In this document: piece after piece, positions 17,653 through 27,105 of the stretch
Numbering within the stretch: the first letter of the stretch is position 1
Layout of the letters: each line of letters begins with the position of its first letter
Assembly (NCBI GenBank): GCA_003020925.1
Contig: PXRT01000001.1
Location: 102,762 to 150,470 of the forward strand
Reading direction: 5' to 3'
DNA from: Halobacteriales archaeon QS_6_64_34
Lineage (GTDB): Archaea; Halobacteriota; Halobacteria; Halobacteriales; Haloarculaceae
Length of the DNA: 47,709 nucleotides
Position numbers and translations under genes: made by a program
The notes under the pieces: model-generated
What the model was told of the DNA's origin: nothing
The model's input: the letters and a program-made list of their open reading frames with translations, nothing else
Database searches by the model: none

Positions 17653-18975
17653 ATGGGACTGATCAAGATGACGAAGTATCGGACGCTGTTGCTTGCCACG
17701 ATGTCGTTCAATTTCTCGTTCCTGATCTGGTTCTCCTTCGCCCCGTTCACCGGCGGAATGGCCGAAGAATTCGGGCTCTCGACAGCCGAGATCGGTATCC
17801 TCGCAAGTTCGGCCATCTGGATGGCACCGTTCGGTCGGATACTGACCGGGTGGCTCTCCGATAAGTACGGCGCGCCGAGAATCTTCGCCATCGTTCTGGC
17901 GTACGTGGGCGTCTTCTCGATTATCAGCGCGTTCGCACAGAACTACTCGGTGTTCTTCGTGACCCGGATAATCGTCGCGACGGCTGGTATCACGTTCGTC
18001 ATCGGCATCCAGCACGTCGCCGAGTGGTTCGAAGAGGAGAATCTCGGTCTAGCCGAGGGCATTTACGGCGGTGTCGGTAACGCCGGTGCTGCGGGTGGCG
18101 CACTCGTTCTCCCACGGATCTTCGGGACGGGGTGGAGCGGGCCGCTGTTCTCGACGAACTGGCGCGCGGCCTTCTTTTATACCGGTATCGTCTCCGTATT
18201 ACTCGCCATCACGTATTACCTGCTGGGCGAGGCCGCAAAGAGCGAAAAGAAGCGACAGGCGACCAAAGACAAAGCCTCTCTGAAGGGGTGGATACACACG
18301 GCTACGCGGTACGGGACGGTCGTGCTCGCGGCCGCCTACATCATGTCCTTTGGCCTCGAACTCGCGATGAACGGCTGGCTCGCCACCTACTACCGTGAGG
18401 CGTTCAGTCAGGACAACATCGTCATCGCAAGCACTTTCGCCGCCACGTTCTCCATCGCAGCCGGTCTGCTCCGGCCGTTCAGCGGGTATATCAGCGACAC
18501 GGTGGCCCGCAAGGAGATAAACCTCCTGCCGGTTTTCAAGGGTCAGCACCGCGCCCAGTGGACGTTCCTCGGGCTCTGTTTCATCGTCGTCACGATGTTC
18601 GGCATGACGCTGGCCGGCCTCTCGGGCGTGCTGATGAGCGCGGTCGTGGTCGGGTTCCTCGTCGGCACGGCCTGTGCGTGGGCCGAGGGCGGTATCTTCG
18701 CGCAGGTACCCGCGATGTTCCCCAATAGTTCCGGCGCAGTAGCCGGTCTCGTCGGTGGTATCGGTACTATCGGCGGGATTGTCTACCCGCTGTTCTTCTC
18801 CGCACCGTGGCTCGCAAATCTCCATCTGGGTTACTCCGTCGCTGCCGTCACGATGATTCCCATCGTTCTGCTTGCGGCGTGGTCCTTCCAGCCGGAGATC
18901 CAGAGGGTGGCCAACACGGCCGGCTTCATCACCACGAACCAGGAGACCAGTACGGTCCCGGCCGGCGACGACTGA
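17653..18975 (+). CDS. narK1: Nitrate/nitrite transporter, MFS NNP family, copy 1
   Basis: A 12-helix MFS protein of 440 residues that imports nitrate (or exchanges nitrite). The two nitrate signature regions of the NNP family are present: [15 protein letters not shown] in helix 5 and [16 protein letters not shown] in helix 11. It matches copy 2 (23636-24958) along all 440 residues with no gaps, and most positions are identical. The C-terminal tail differs. It follows nasA and is convergent with dabA. Uptake is the natural role next to nasA, while the second copy may differ in affinity or regulation. The symbol is descriptive. Confidence 0.9.
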   Translation: MGLIKMTKYRTLLLATMSFNFSFLIWFSFAPFTGGMAEEFGLSTAEIGILASSAIWMAPFGRILTGWLSDKYGAPRIFAIVLAYVGVFSIISAFAQNYSVFFVTRIIVATAGITFVIGIQHVAEWFEEENLGLAEGIYGGVGNAGAAGGALVLPRIFGTGWSGPLFSTNWRAAFFYTGIVSVLLAITYYLLGEAAKSEKKRQATKDKASLKGWIHTATRYGTVVLAAAYIMSFGLELAMNGWLATYYREAFSQDNIVIASTFAATFSIAAGLLRPFSGYISDTVARKEINLLPVFKGQHRAQWTFLGLCFIVVTMFGMTLAGLSGVLMSAVVVGFLVGTACAWAEGGIFAQVPAMFPNSSGAVAGLVGGIGTIGGIVYPLFFSAPWLANLHLGYSVAAVTMIPIVLLAAWSFQPEIQRVANTAGFITTNQETSTVPAGDD

Positions 18976-19063
18976 CTCGCACACAGAGACGGCCGGAATC
19001 GCCGCAAGTCCGGTTCCGGACGGCCCATCACCTTTTGCCCTGAAGCCGGAAACACTCCCTCTC

Positions 19064-19135
19064 ATACGGACCGTTGTAGATCATTTCCAACACCGGGATT
19101 GACCTCGACCGGTAAATGGCTACAACGGTCCGTAT
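19064..19135. terminator. 16-bp inverted repeat between convergent narK1 and dabA
   Basis: ATACGGACCGTTGTAG (19064-19079) is perfectly complementary to CTACAACGGTCCGTAT (19120-19135), with further partial pairing (CATTT/AAATG) inside. It spans the gap between two converging genes and touches the dabA stop codon. It may act as a bidirectional terminator or be a small mobile hairpin. Confidence 0.5.
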
Positions 19136-21567
19136 CAGTCGGTGCTTGGCACCGTGATTTTCGTCGGGGGCGTCTCGTCCAGGGGCTCCCACTCCAGGTC
19201 GGTCTGGTACCGGAACGTCGCGTCGTCCTGGGTGGGATCGATGACCAGCAAGGATAACCAGTCGTAGTCGAGTAAGGCGACCAAGTTGGGGTTCCGGTCG
19301 AGGATATCGGTGATGGTGTCGACGGGCGCGTAGATGACCGTCGATAGCCGAACCGGCGTGTGGAAGGCCTGCCGGTCGTCGGCGTACAGCGACTGCAGTG
19401 GCAGCCCCATCTGGAGGTCGCCGCCGTTACCTTGCAGGACACCGACGTTGCCGACAGCGTTGTGGGTCGTCTTCGAGCCGCTTCCGTAGACGTTGTTGTC
19501 GACGGTCGCGAAGTAGTACTGGGCGTTTATCATCTGACAGACGACCAGCGGCCCGGCCATGATATCTTCCAGGGCCTCGCCGTCCGGGTCGGTGTTCCAG
19601 TCGTAGGAGTGCAGGAACGAGCGTCCGTTGAGGTCGATGTCGGCGGTCAGCTCCCGGGGCCCGATGACGAAGGCGGCGTTGCCGGAGAGCCCGAGTTCCG
19701 GCCGGGGCTGGGCCCAGTCGTCGGTGCGGGCCTCGACCGTCCCGACACTGTCCTCGGCCTCGACGCCCATCGTCTCGAGCCGTTCGGCGGCGGCCTCGGC
19801 CTGGGCGGTCCCGAGGTCGTCACGCAGGTCGTCGACGATGGCCTGCTGGCGCTCGTCGAGGTCGCGGCCGCTGGTGAAGACGGTCACCTCGTCGGTCGTG
19901 GTGGTGTGTCGGCCGGCCAGGAAGACGGTGTCGTCGGGGATGTCGATACCGCGGTTCCGGAGTTCAGACCGGACCTCGGGCTCGTTACAGATGCTCGCAA
20001 GCGCCCGCGCGTTAGGCGTCCCGGGGCTGCCCGAACAGGCCCCACAGTCGATACTGGACTTGTAGGGGTTGTTGACCGTCTTGCTCTTGTGGCCGGTGAA
20101 CACGACGACCGGCGCGAAGGTCTCCCACCCCATCAGGTCGAAGGCGGTCTCCGCATAGCACGCTTTCTGCTCGGTCGAGATACCGATGGACGGCGATTCC
20201 AGCCCGTCCCGGTCCGTCGAATCGTCCAGCGTGAGCGACGAGAACTCGGCAGGGTCGGCCGGGCCAGCACGCTCACGCGCGTCATGTACGTGAGATGGGA
20301 GCAAGGTCCGGGAGGTAAGCGCGGCACCGAAGAACATCCCGGAGGCCTCGACGAAGCCGAAGGCCGCAGCCAGGTCGTTTTTCAGTGACTTGAGGAACTT
20401 GTTGCCGTCCTTCCTAAGCGTGTGCCAACGCTCGTGGGACGTCGTGTCCGGGTCCTCGGTCGGAGGCTGTTCGGTGATGTGGTGTTTCGGGTCGACCATC
20501 GCCGGACAGGAATCGGTCCGGACGTTCGACTGGTGACCACTGTACTCAAGTGGTACGCCGAAGGAGCCGGCGTAGCCGTGAGTCTCGTAGTCGCCAGTCG
20601 CTTCGAGATGCCGGCGGAGTATCTCCGAGCGCGTGTCGATACAGAACACCAGCTGTGTGTCAGCCCGGTCGGCATCCGTCTCCGTGTTCGAGGTCGCGAA
20701 CTCCCTGTTGATGTCGTCGAGTAAGCTCCGCTGGAAGCTGCGCTCCCAGGCAGTCAACCATATCTCTTGGAAACGGAAGTCCCTGCTCCTGTCCTGGTCG
20801 GCCGCGTCATCGTTAGGTCGGATGTCGACACCCATGTGTTTGGCCAGTAGCAGTCGGACGCCGAGATAGTCGACCAGCGTGATTGGGTATTTCTCCTGCC
20901 ACGGGTTGTTGTTGGCCTCCACTCGCTGCTTGATGAGGCCGACCCAGCCCGGCAGGGCGGCGAGTTGGTACTCGAAGATACCCGCCCATTCGTCCTCGTC
21001 GTAACCGCTGAGAACGGCGTAGATGGCTTCCATCGCCGTCTCCGGGGCGTCGTTCAGGCGCTCGCGATAGAACGAGGAGACGGTTACCTTCGCCTCCGGA
21101 ATCCGGGTATCGTAAGGCGCGACCGCGCGCCAGGCTTCGTAGAACCCCGCCTCGCGGTCGGGCATCGGCCAGCTGGCCTGTCCCTGGTCGAGAAAAGCCG
21201 CCAGCCACTTCGACAGCAGCCGGTTGAGCGTTTCGTCCCGGGTGTCGGCGCTGGTCTCCGCTTCATCTGCCATCCGCTGCAGCAGTACCTCGGGTTCGTC
21301 GTCAATGCCGTGTTCATCCAGCAAGTCCTGGAGGAGGGAAGCGTCTATCTGTCCGCTCTTCCAGGCGCGTCGGTACTGCGACGCGGACGGGTAGCCGCGA
21401 CCGTCGAATAGGACCTCGGCGTCGGCGACGGCCTGACGGAAGGGCCTGTCCTCGAACCCGGAGAGCGGGTTCGCGGCGACATCGGAGTACAGCGGCCAGA
21501 CCCGGCCGAGACTGTCCGCCGCGTTTTCAACATGCGCTCGAACCGTCATCGGATCGATATTGGACAT
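19135..21567 (-). CDS. dabA: DabA-type inorganic carbon transport subunit (DUF2309)
   Basis: A large soluble or peripheral protein (810 residues) of the DUF2309/UPF0753 family. In bacteria DabA has a beta-carbonic-anhydrase-like zinc site and works with the membrane subunit DabB to accumulate bicarbonate. The four key residues are here: Cys309 and Asp311 in FCIDTRSE, His493 in FTGHKS, and Cys508 in SSIDCGACSG. The 15-residue His-to-Cys spacing is as in the characterised bacterial protein. dabB is divergent (start 21866) rather than in an operon. Its place between nitrate genes suggests linkage of carbon and nitrogen supply, which is an inference. Confidence 0.85.
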   Translation of the reverse strand: MSNIDPMTVRAHVENAADSLGRVWPLYSDVAANPLSGFEDRPFRQAVADAEVLFDGRGYPSASQYRRAWKSGQIDASLLQDLLDEHGIDDEPEVLLQRMADEAETSADTRDETLNRLLSKWLAAFLDQGQASWPMPDREAGFYEAWRAVAPYDTRIPEAKVTVSSFYRERLNDAPETAMEAIYAVLSGYDEDEWAGIFEYQLAALPGWVGLIKQRVEANNNPWQEKYPITLVDYLGVRLLLAKHMGVDIRPNDDAADQDRSRDFRFQEIWLTAWERSFQRSLLDDINREFATSNTETDADRADTQLVFCIDTRSEILRRHLEATGDYETHGYAGSFGVPLEYSGHQSNVRTDSCPAMVDPKHHITEQPPTEDPDTTSHERWHTLRKDGNKFLKSLKNDLAAAFGFVEASGMFFGAALTSRTLLPSHVHDARERAGPADPAEFSSLTLDDSTDRDGLESPSIGISTEQKACYAETAFDLMGWETFAPVVVFTGHKSKTVNNPYKSSIDCGACSGSPGTPNARALASICNEPEVRSELRNRGIDIPDDTVFLAGRHTTTTDEVTVFTSGRDLDERQQAIVDDLRDDLGTAQAEAAAERLETMGVEAEDSVGTVEARTDDWAQPRPELGLSGNAAFVIGPRELTADIDLNGRSFLHSYDWNTDPDGEALEDIMAGPLVVCQMINAQYYFATVDNNVYGSGSKTTHNAVGNVGVLQGNGGDLQMGLPLQSLYADDRQAFHTPVRLSTVIYAPVDTITDILDRNPNLVALLDYDWLSLLVIDPTQDDATFRYQTDLEWEPLDETPPTKITVPSTD

Positions 21568-21825
21568 CGTATAGATTGCACCAGCTATGGATGGAAATAC
21601 CAGATTTATCTTAATATCTTTCTATATATGTCGATGGATACAGCATCATTCCTAAAAAAATGCAAAGGGCCTAAATGTGCAGTAACAGGTGAAGCTTCCA
21701 GTAGCGTCCGCCCGAGTCTGCCGTGAAGCGCCAATCTAGCCCGGAGATTCGGATATTCGTCCAGGAAAATCAGTATATAGGTTTGTATTTTAGGTATTGT
21801 ACCACCACTCGTCGGTCGTATACGG

Positions 21826-21836
21826 AAATTTTAAAC
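21826..21836 (+). promoter_or_regulatory. TATA-like box of dabB
   Basis: AAATTTTAAACG is about 35 bp upstream of the ATG at 21866 and supports that start over an in-frame ATG at 21797. The 21568-21865 intergenic region also holds AT-rich sequence (ATATATAG near 21625) that can serve dabA. No gene was seen in it. Confidence 0.45.
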
Positions 21837-21865
21837 GTATTAGTGACCATATCCCGATAGCATAC

Positions 21866-23308
21866 ATGTCCCAGACGAGCCGTCGGAGGAGCGCGGTCCC
21901 CGCCGTATCGACAGCCTTGGCCTGGATACTGTTCCTCGGTAGTGTCGGCGTCGTCACAGCAACCAATAGCATCACGATTCGGGTCGAGCCGCTGTTTCAC
22001 ATTGACGGCCTGACAAAGGTCATGTGGGTCGCAGTGACCTTCTTCAGCGGTATCATCCAGAGCTTCTCGCGGCGATACATGGCGGCAAATAGGGACGTGG
22101 AGCGCTTTTTCGTCCGAATACTGCTGTTCACGCTCTCGGTGCTGGTGATGACCGCCGCGGACCACGTCCTCCTGTTCCTCACGGCCTGGACCGCGATGGG
22201 CGTACTGATGGCCGAACTCATCGGCCACGTCAGACGCTGGCCACAGGCCAGGGTCGCAAAGCGGCTCTCGCGACGGTACTTCCTCGCCGGGAGCGGCCTG
22301 CTCGGTGTCGGGCTGCTCGTGCTGGCGCTATCGACGGGGGCTGTGACTATCTCGGGGATACTCGCATCGGTCGACTCGCTGTCGCGGTCGGTACTGTTGC
22401 TGGCCTCGGGAATCATTCTGCTCGCGACGCTTATCCAGTCAGCGCTCGTCCCGTTTCACAGCTGGCTGCTCTCCTCGATGACGGGGCCGACCCCGGCATC
22501 GGCCATCATGCACGCCGGCTTCGTCAACGCCGGCGGCATTCTGCTGACGCGGCTCGCGCCGGTGTTTGCGATACAGCGCAACGTCATGCTGCTCATCGTC
22601 GTGCTTGGCGGACTCAGCTCCCTCATCGCGCAAGCGATGATGCTCGTCAAGGCCGATTACAAAGGCCGGCTGGGCTGCTCGACTGTGGCCCAGATGAGTT
22701 TTATGATACTGCAATGCGGTCTGGGCCTTTTCGCTGCAGCGGTGACACATCTCATCATCCACGGGTTCTACAAGGCGTACCTGTTCCTCTCGGCGGGTTC
22801 ACAGGTCGTTAAGAAGGCTCCAAAAAAGAGACACCACGGCTACCCATCCATCGTCTCAACGGCGGTGGCGCTTGTGACGGCCGTTGCCGGCGGCGCGGTG
22901 TTTGCCCTGATAACCGGAAAAGGGACCAGCCCCACCGATACCGGTATCTTTCTCGCCGTCATCGTCGTCGTCTCGGTGTTCCAAGGGGCGACTGAACTGC
23001 TGGAGAAGGAGTCGTTGCCGGCGTTCGTCCGACTGGTCGGAATGCCGGTCATCATGCTGCCCGCGCTCGCGCTGTATGGCGGGACGTACAACGTTATTTA
23101 CACCCTGCTGAAGGACCTACCGATGGTGAAGACCCACATGGCGATGACGCCCGTCCACTGGGGGCTGCTCGGACTGTTCCTCCTGGGCCATCTAGTGGTC
23201 AAAATGGGGTGGCTTCAGCAGAGCAACCGCCTCTACGTGGCGCTGCTGAATACGGCACAGCCCGACCCCGAGACGGTCCCCGGCCAGCAAGGCGAGTACG
23301 AAAACTGA
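21866..23308 (+). CDS. dabB: DabB-type proton-conducting membrane subunit (NuoL/MrpA-like)
   Basis: A polytopic membrane protein (480 residues from the ATG at 21866) of the NADH-dehydrogenase ND5/NuoL/MrpA superfamily. The core signature around FHSWLLSSMTGPTPASAIMHAGFVNAGGILL is clear, with a charged QAMMLVKADYKGRLGCSTVAQMSF stretch next. In the DAB system such a protein couples cation flow to DabA-driven CO2 hydration. It is shorter than a true NuoL, and no other complex I genes are nearby, which favours the DabB role. It diverges from dabA across 298 bp. The N-terminal extension to 21797 lies over the TATA box and is rejected. Confidence 0.82.
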   Translation: MSQTSRRRSAVPAVSTALAWILFLGSVGVVTATNSITIRVEPLFHIDGLTKVMWVAVTFFSGIIQSFSRRYMAANRDVERFFVRILLFTLSVLVMTAADHVLLFLTAWTAMGVLMAELIGHVRRWPQARVAKRLSRRYFLAGSGLLGVGLLVLALSTGAVTISGILASVDSLSRSVLLLASGIILLATLIQSALVPFHSWLLSSMTGPTPASAIMHAGFVNAGGILLTRLAPVFAIQRNVMLLIVVLGGLSSLIAQAMMLVKADYKGRLGCSTVAQMSFMILQCGLGLFAAAVTHLIIHGFYKAYLFLSAGSQVVKKAPKKRHHGYPSIVSTAVALVTAVAGGAVFALITGKGTSPTDTGIFLAVIVVVSVFQGATELLEKESLPAFVRLVGMPVIMLPALALYGGTYNVIYTLLKDLPMVKTHMAMTPVHWGLLGLFLLGHLVVKMGWLQQSNRLYVALLNTAQPDPETVPGQQGEYEN

Positions 23309-23409
23309 TGACGTGCGCGACTCCAACGCCCCCGACTGGGGTCGATTGCCAACGTTTCTCTGAAGAGTTTCAAAATTTCTCATCAAACGCTAGATTTCCC
23401 GGGGTGATA

Positions 23410-23635
23410 GTGGATGGATTATGTCCTTAAGGAGAGAATATCCAATATCATATTGGCCGGGCGTCCACGGCGACCGGTGTTAATTACGGTTTTGTAAATG
23501 GCCAGCGTTATATCCCATCGGACACTGCGAGAGAACTGTATAGATGTGGCCATACATCCAAGTTATGGCGGACTCAGTGGACGAACAGTCGTTAATGAAA
23601 GTGCATGATAGGCACGCGCCGACGGGGGTGTCAGT
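23410..23635 (+). promoter_or_regulatory. narK2 leader, duplicate of the narK1 leader
   Basis: Contains the same elements at the same distances as the narK1 leader: TCCTTAAGGA (23424-23433), TTTGTAAAT (23491-23499), the GGCCATACATCCA block, and ACGAACAGTCGT (23581-23592). GTGGATG (23410) can pair with CGTCCAC (23462-23468) through one G-T wobble. The 23309-23635 gap has no other gene than the doubtful upstream ORF 23544-23645. Confidence 0.6.
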
Positions 23636-24958
23636 ATGGGACTGATCAAGATGACGAAGTACCGGACGCTGCTGCTTGCGACCATCGGGTTCAACTTCTC
23701 CTTTCTCATCTGGTTTTCGTTCGCGCCGTTTACCGGGCCGATGGCGGAGGAGTTCGGGCTGACGACGGCCGAAATCGGTATCCTCGCGAGTTCGGCTATC
23801 TGGATGGCCCCCTTCGGTCGGATGCTGACGGGCTGGCTCTCCGATAAGTTCGGCGCGCCGGCTATCTTTGCCATCGTCCTCGCGTACGTCGGCGTGTTCT
23901 CGATGGCGAGTGCGTTCGCACATGATTACTCCGTGTTCTTCGTGTTGCGACTCATCGTCGCGACGGCTGGAATCACGTTCGTCATCGGCATCCAACACGT
24001 CGCCGAGTGGTTCGAAGAGGAGAACCTCGGGCTGGCCGAGGGCATCTATGCCGGCGTCGGTAACGCCGGTGCCGCCGGCGGAGCGCTCATTCTCCCGCGT
24101 GTGTTCGACAGTGGCTGGAGCGGCCCGCTGTTCTCGACGAACTGGCGCGCCGCCTTCTTCTACACGGGGGTCGTCTCCATCTTCCTCGCCATCGCCTACT
24201 ACACGCTGGGTGAGGCCGCAAAGAGCGAGGAGAAACGACAGGCCACCAAGGAAAACGCCAGTTTCAAAGGGTGGCTCCACACGGCCACGCGCTACGGGAC
24301 CGTCGTCCTCGCGGCCGCCTACATCATGTCCTTTGGCCTCGAACTGTCGATGAATGGGTGGCTCGCCACCTACTACCGGGAAGCGTTCAACCAGGATAAT
24401 CTCGTGCTCGCGAGCACCTTCGCCGCGACGTTCTCCATCGCAGCGGGCCTGCTGCGACCCATCGGCGGCTACGTCAGCGACGTGCTGATGCGCAAGGAGC
24501 AGAACATCCTGCCGTTCTTCAGAGGTAGGTACCGCGAACAGTGGACGTTCGTCGCGCTGTGTTTCATCGTCGTCATGATGGTCGGCATGACGCTGGCCGG
24601 CCTCTCGGGCGTGCTGCTGAACGCAGTTATCGTCGGCTTCCTGGTCGGGACGGGCTGTGCGATGGCCGAAGGGGCTATCTTCGCGCAGGTCCCCTCGATG
24701 TTTCCCGACAACTCCGGTGCCGTCGCGGGCGTCGTCGGTGGCGTCGGAACCGTGGGTGGCATCGTCTACCCGCTGTTCTACTCGGCGCCGTGGCTTGCGA
24801 ACCTCCACCTGGGCTACTCCGTCGCCGCCGTGACGATGGTGCCCATCGTCTTGCTGTCGGCGTGGGTGTTCCAGCCCGAAATCGCAAAGGTGGCCAACAC
24901 CGCCGGCTTCATCGGTGGGGGCGAGGAGCCGACGGCAGTCGCTTCGGGCGATGACTGA
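23636..24958 (+). CDS. narK2: Nitrate/nitrite transporter, MFS NNP family, copy 2
   Basis: A 440-residue MFS permease and close paralogue of narK1 with the same two signature segments ([15 protein letters not shown] and [16 protein letters not shown]). Differences cluster in the cytoplasmic loop around [18 protein letters not shown] and the C-terminal tail ([14 protein letters not shown]). The upstream 226 bp are duplicated too, so both copies may share control. It precedes nasD by 378 bp, and narK1 follows nasA, so each reductase gene is paired with one transporter gene. Import of nitrate versus handling of nitrite cannot be split by sequence. Confidence 0.9.
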   Translation: MGLIKMTKYRTLLLATIGFNFSFLIWFSFAPFTGPMAEEFGLTTAEIGILASSAIWMAPFGRMLTGWLSDKFGAPAIFAIVLAYVGVFSMASAFAHDYSVFFVLRLIVATAGITFVIGIQHVAEWFEEENLGLAEGIYAGVGNAGAAGGALILPRVFDSGWSGPLFSTNWRAAFFYTGVVSIFLAIAYYTLGEAAKSEEKRQATKENASFKGWLHTATRYGTVVLAAAYIMSFGLELSMNGWLATYYREAFNQDNLVLASTFAATFSIAAGLLRPIGGYVSDVLMRKEQNILPFFRGRYREQWTFVALCFIVVMMVGMTLAGLSGVLLNAVIVGFLVGTGCAMAEGAIFAQVPSMFPDNSGAVAGVVGGVGTVGGIVYPLFYSAPWLANLHLGYSVAAVTMVPIVLLSAWVFQPEIAKVANTAGFIGGGEEPTAVASGDD

Positions 24959-24977
24959 TTAGTCGGAAACGGGATGA

Positions 24978-25006
24978 CCACCGACGTGGTGGACAGACTC
25001 ACTGTC
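24978..25006 (+). terminator. Two adjacent short hairpins after narK2
   Basis: CCACC-GACGT-GGTGG (24978-24992) and GACAG-ACTCA-CTGTC (24992-25006) lie about 20 bp after the narK2 stop. They may end the narK2 transcript. The rest of 24959-25336 shows no gene and holds the nasD promoter. Confidence 0.35.
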
Positions 25007-25272
25007 ACATCGCCCTCGCGCCGGAAAAGACTCGAACCCACCCCGGTGACGATTCCGGGACGGCATAGTCGAAGTGGCAGGTTCCGGATAGCACGGTTCA
25101 ATTCGGCCGCAGTCTTGTGGTTTGCCGGTGCTGGATTGTGGCCTCCTTAGAGACATTAAACACCTCCAAGACGGCTTAATTCTGGACGGGTGTCCGCTGG
25201 AATCGACTGATTGTTTACTTTATCAATGATTAGCGTTTTACCCCTCTACCTACACAGGCCAAACGTAAATTG

Positions 25273-25319
25273 GCGAACGTGCGCATACAAATGAGCGATA
25301 AAATAAAACGAACTTTCGT
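25273..25319 (+). promoter_or_regulatory. nasD promoter with two candidate regulatory motifs
   Basis: GCGAACGTGCGC (25273-25284) starts 64 bp before the ATG and shares the CGAACGTGCG core with the nasA site. GATAAAATAAAACG (25297-25310) is a TATA-like box about 30 bp upstream. ACGAACTTTCGT (25308-25319) is a near-perfect palindrome that overlaps the expected transcription start and differs from the narK motif at two bases. Confidence 0.45.
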
Positions 25320-25336
25320 AACTGGACTGGTCTGAC

Positions 25337-27103
25337 ATGGGCAACAAAAAAGAAGACATCAAAAACGAGCTGTACGGTGACGAGGTCCGCGAGAAGCTAG
25401 AGGAGTTCGCGGAGAAAGGGTGGGAGGCCATCCCGGAAGAGGAACACGACGAGTGGTTCTCCCGGTTCAAGTTCTGGGGGGTGTTCCACCATCGCGGCGG
25501 TCAGGAGTCGTACTTCATGATGCGGCTCACGAACTGCGGCGGGGTTCTAGAACCGGACCAGCTCCGGGCCATCGGCGAGGTGGCACGCGACTACGCCAAG
25601 GGGCCCGCCGAGAACCCCGAGTTCGGCAACGGATGGATCGATTTCACGACGCGGCAGTCCATCCAACTCCACTGGCTCAAGCTCGAGGACGTGCCGGAAA
25701 TATGGGAGAAGCTGGAAGCGGTCGGCGTCTCCTCCCGGTCGGCCGGCGGGGACACGATGCGGAACATCTCTGGCTGTCCGGTCGCGGGCAAGGGCGAGGA
25801 GTACATCGAGTCCCGGCCCATCTTAGACGAGATTCAGGAGACCATCCGCGGGGACGACGACCTCTGTAACATGCCCCGGAAGTTCAACATCTCCGTGTCG
25901 GGCTGCAAGCAGGGATGTGCGCAGGACGCCATCAACGACATCGGGCTGGAGCCGGCCCGCAAGTTCATCGACGGCGAGGAGGTCAAAGGGTTCAACGTCC
26001 GCGTCGGCGGCGGTCTCGGTGGTCGCGAGCCGCGTAACGCCCGGCCGCTGAACCTCTTTATCGAGCCCGAACACGCCGTCGAGACGGTCCGGGAATTCGT
26101 CGAGTACTACCACGAGACCGGCAACCGGACGAACCGCTCGAAGAACCGCGCCCGCTTTTTCGTCGACGAGCACGGCGTCGGGAAGATTCGCGAGGACCTG
26201 GACGAACGGCTCGACTTCGAGTTCGAGACCGCCGGGACGGACTTCCGTGGCGAGTACACCTACAACGCCGGGAAGAACACGAAATACGGCGCCCACGACC
26301 ACGTCGGCGTCTACGACCAGAAAGACGACAGGAACTACGTCGGCCTCTCCGTGCCCGTCGGTCGGCTGCCCGCCGAGGACGCCGTCGAACTCGCGGACCT
26401 GGCCGAGGCCTACGGGTCGGGCGCTGTCCGGCTGACCCGAAGACAGAACCCGCTCATCATGGACGTACCCGACGGCAACCTCGCGAACCTGCTGAACGAG
26501 CCGTTCCTGGAGAGATACTCGCCCGAGCCGAACCCGTTCACGCAGGGCGCGGTGGCCTGTACCGGGACGGAGTTTTGCTCGCTCGCACTGACCGAGACCA
26601 AGGCCCGGATGGCCCGCATGCTGCGCTGGCTGGGCGACAACGTCGAACTGCCCAGCGACGTCGACCGCATCAAGATGCATTACTCGGGCTGTACCGCAGA
26701 CTGTGGCCAGGCCATGACCGGCGACATCGGGCTGCAGGGGATGCGCGCCCGCAAGGACGGCGAGATGGTCGAGGCCTTAGACGTCGGCGTCGGCGGCGGC
26801 ATGGGCGAAGAGGCCGAGTTCACCGAGTGGGTCCGCCAACGCGTCCCCGCCGACGAGGTGCCCGGCATGATTCGGAACATCGTCGAGGCCTACGCGGCGC
26901 TGCGCTCGGAGGGCCAGACCTTCAGCGACTGGGTCGCCGCCACCGGCCACGAGACGCTGGTCGATCTCGCCGAACCCGAGGAGGTCGAGGGGTACGAGGA
27001 CCCGTGTCTCAACGACGCCAAGCAGTCGTGGTACCCCTTCGAGGACGGCGAGAGCCCGGCACCCACCGACAAGAACGGACAGCCGCTGTCGGCGGACGAC
27101 TGA
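25337..27103 (+). CDS. nasD: Ferredoxin-dependent assimilatory nitrite reductase
   Basis: Six-electron reduction of nitrite to ammonium using siroheme and a 4Fe-4S cluster. The 588-residue protein has the duplicated NiR/SiR ferredoxin-like and catalytic domains. FTTRQSIQLHW (103-113) and SGCPVAGKG (145-153) are siroheme-contact regions, and the cluster cysteines are C408-x5-C414 and C452-x3-C456 (ACTGTEFC, GCTADCG). No FAD/NADH domain is attached, so ferredoxin is the likely donor. A 31-codon ORF follows after two bases. It ends a plus-strand block that is convergent with cheC. Confidence 0.94.
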   Translation: MGNKKEDIKNELYGDEVREKLEEFAEKGWEAIPEEEHDEWFSRFKFWGVFHHRGGQESYFMMRLTNCGGVLEPDQLRAIGEVARDYAKGPAENPEFGNGWIDFTTRQSIQLHWLKLEDVPEIWEKLEAVGVSSRSAGGDTMRNISGCPVAGKGEEYIESRPILDEIQETIRGDDDLCNMPRKFNISVSGCKQGCAQDAINDIGLEPARKFIDGEEVKGFNVRVGGGLGGREPRNARPLNLFIEPEHAVETVREFVEYYHETGNRTNRSKNRARFFVDEHGVGKIREDLDERLDFEFETAGTDFRGEYTYNAGKNTKYGAHDHVGVYDQKDDRNYVGLSVPVGRLPAEDAVELADLAEAYGSGAVRLTRRQNPLIMDVPDGNLANLLNEPFLERYSPEPNPFTQGAVACTGTEFCSLALTETKARMARMLRWLGDNVELPSDVDRIKMHYSGCTADCGQAMTGDIGLQGMRARKDGEMVEALDVGVGGGMGEEAEFTEWVRQRVPADEVPGMIRNIVEAYAALRSEGQTFSDWVAATGHETLVDLAEPEEVEGYEDPCLNDAKQSWYPFEDGESPAPTDKNGQPLSADD

Positions 27104-27105
27104 CC

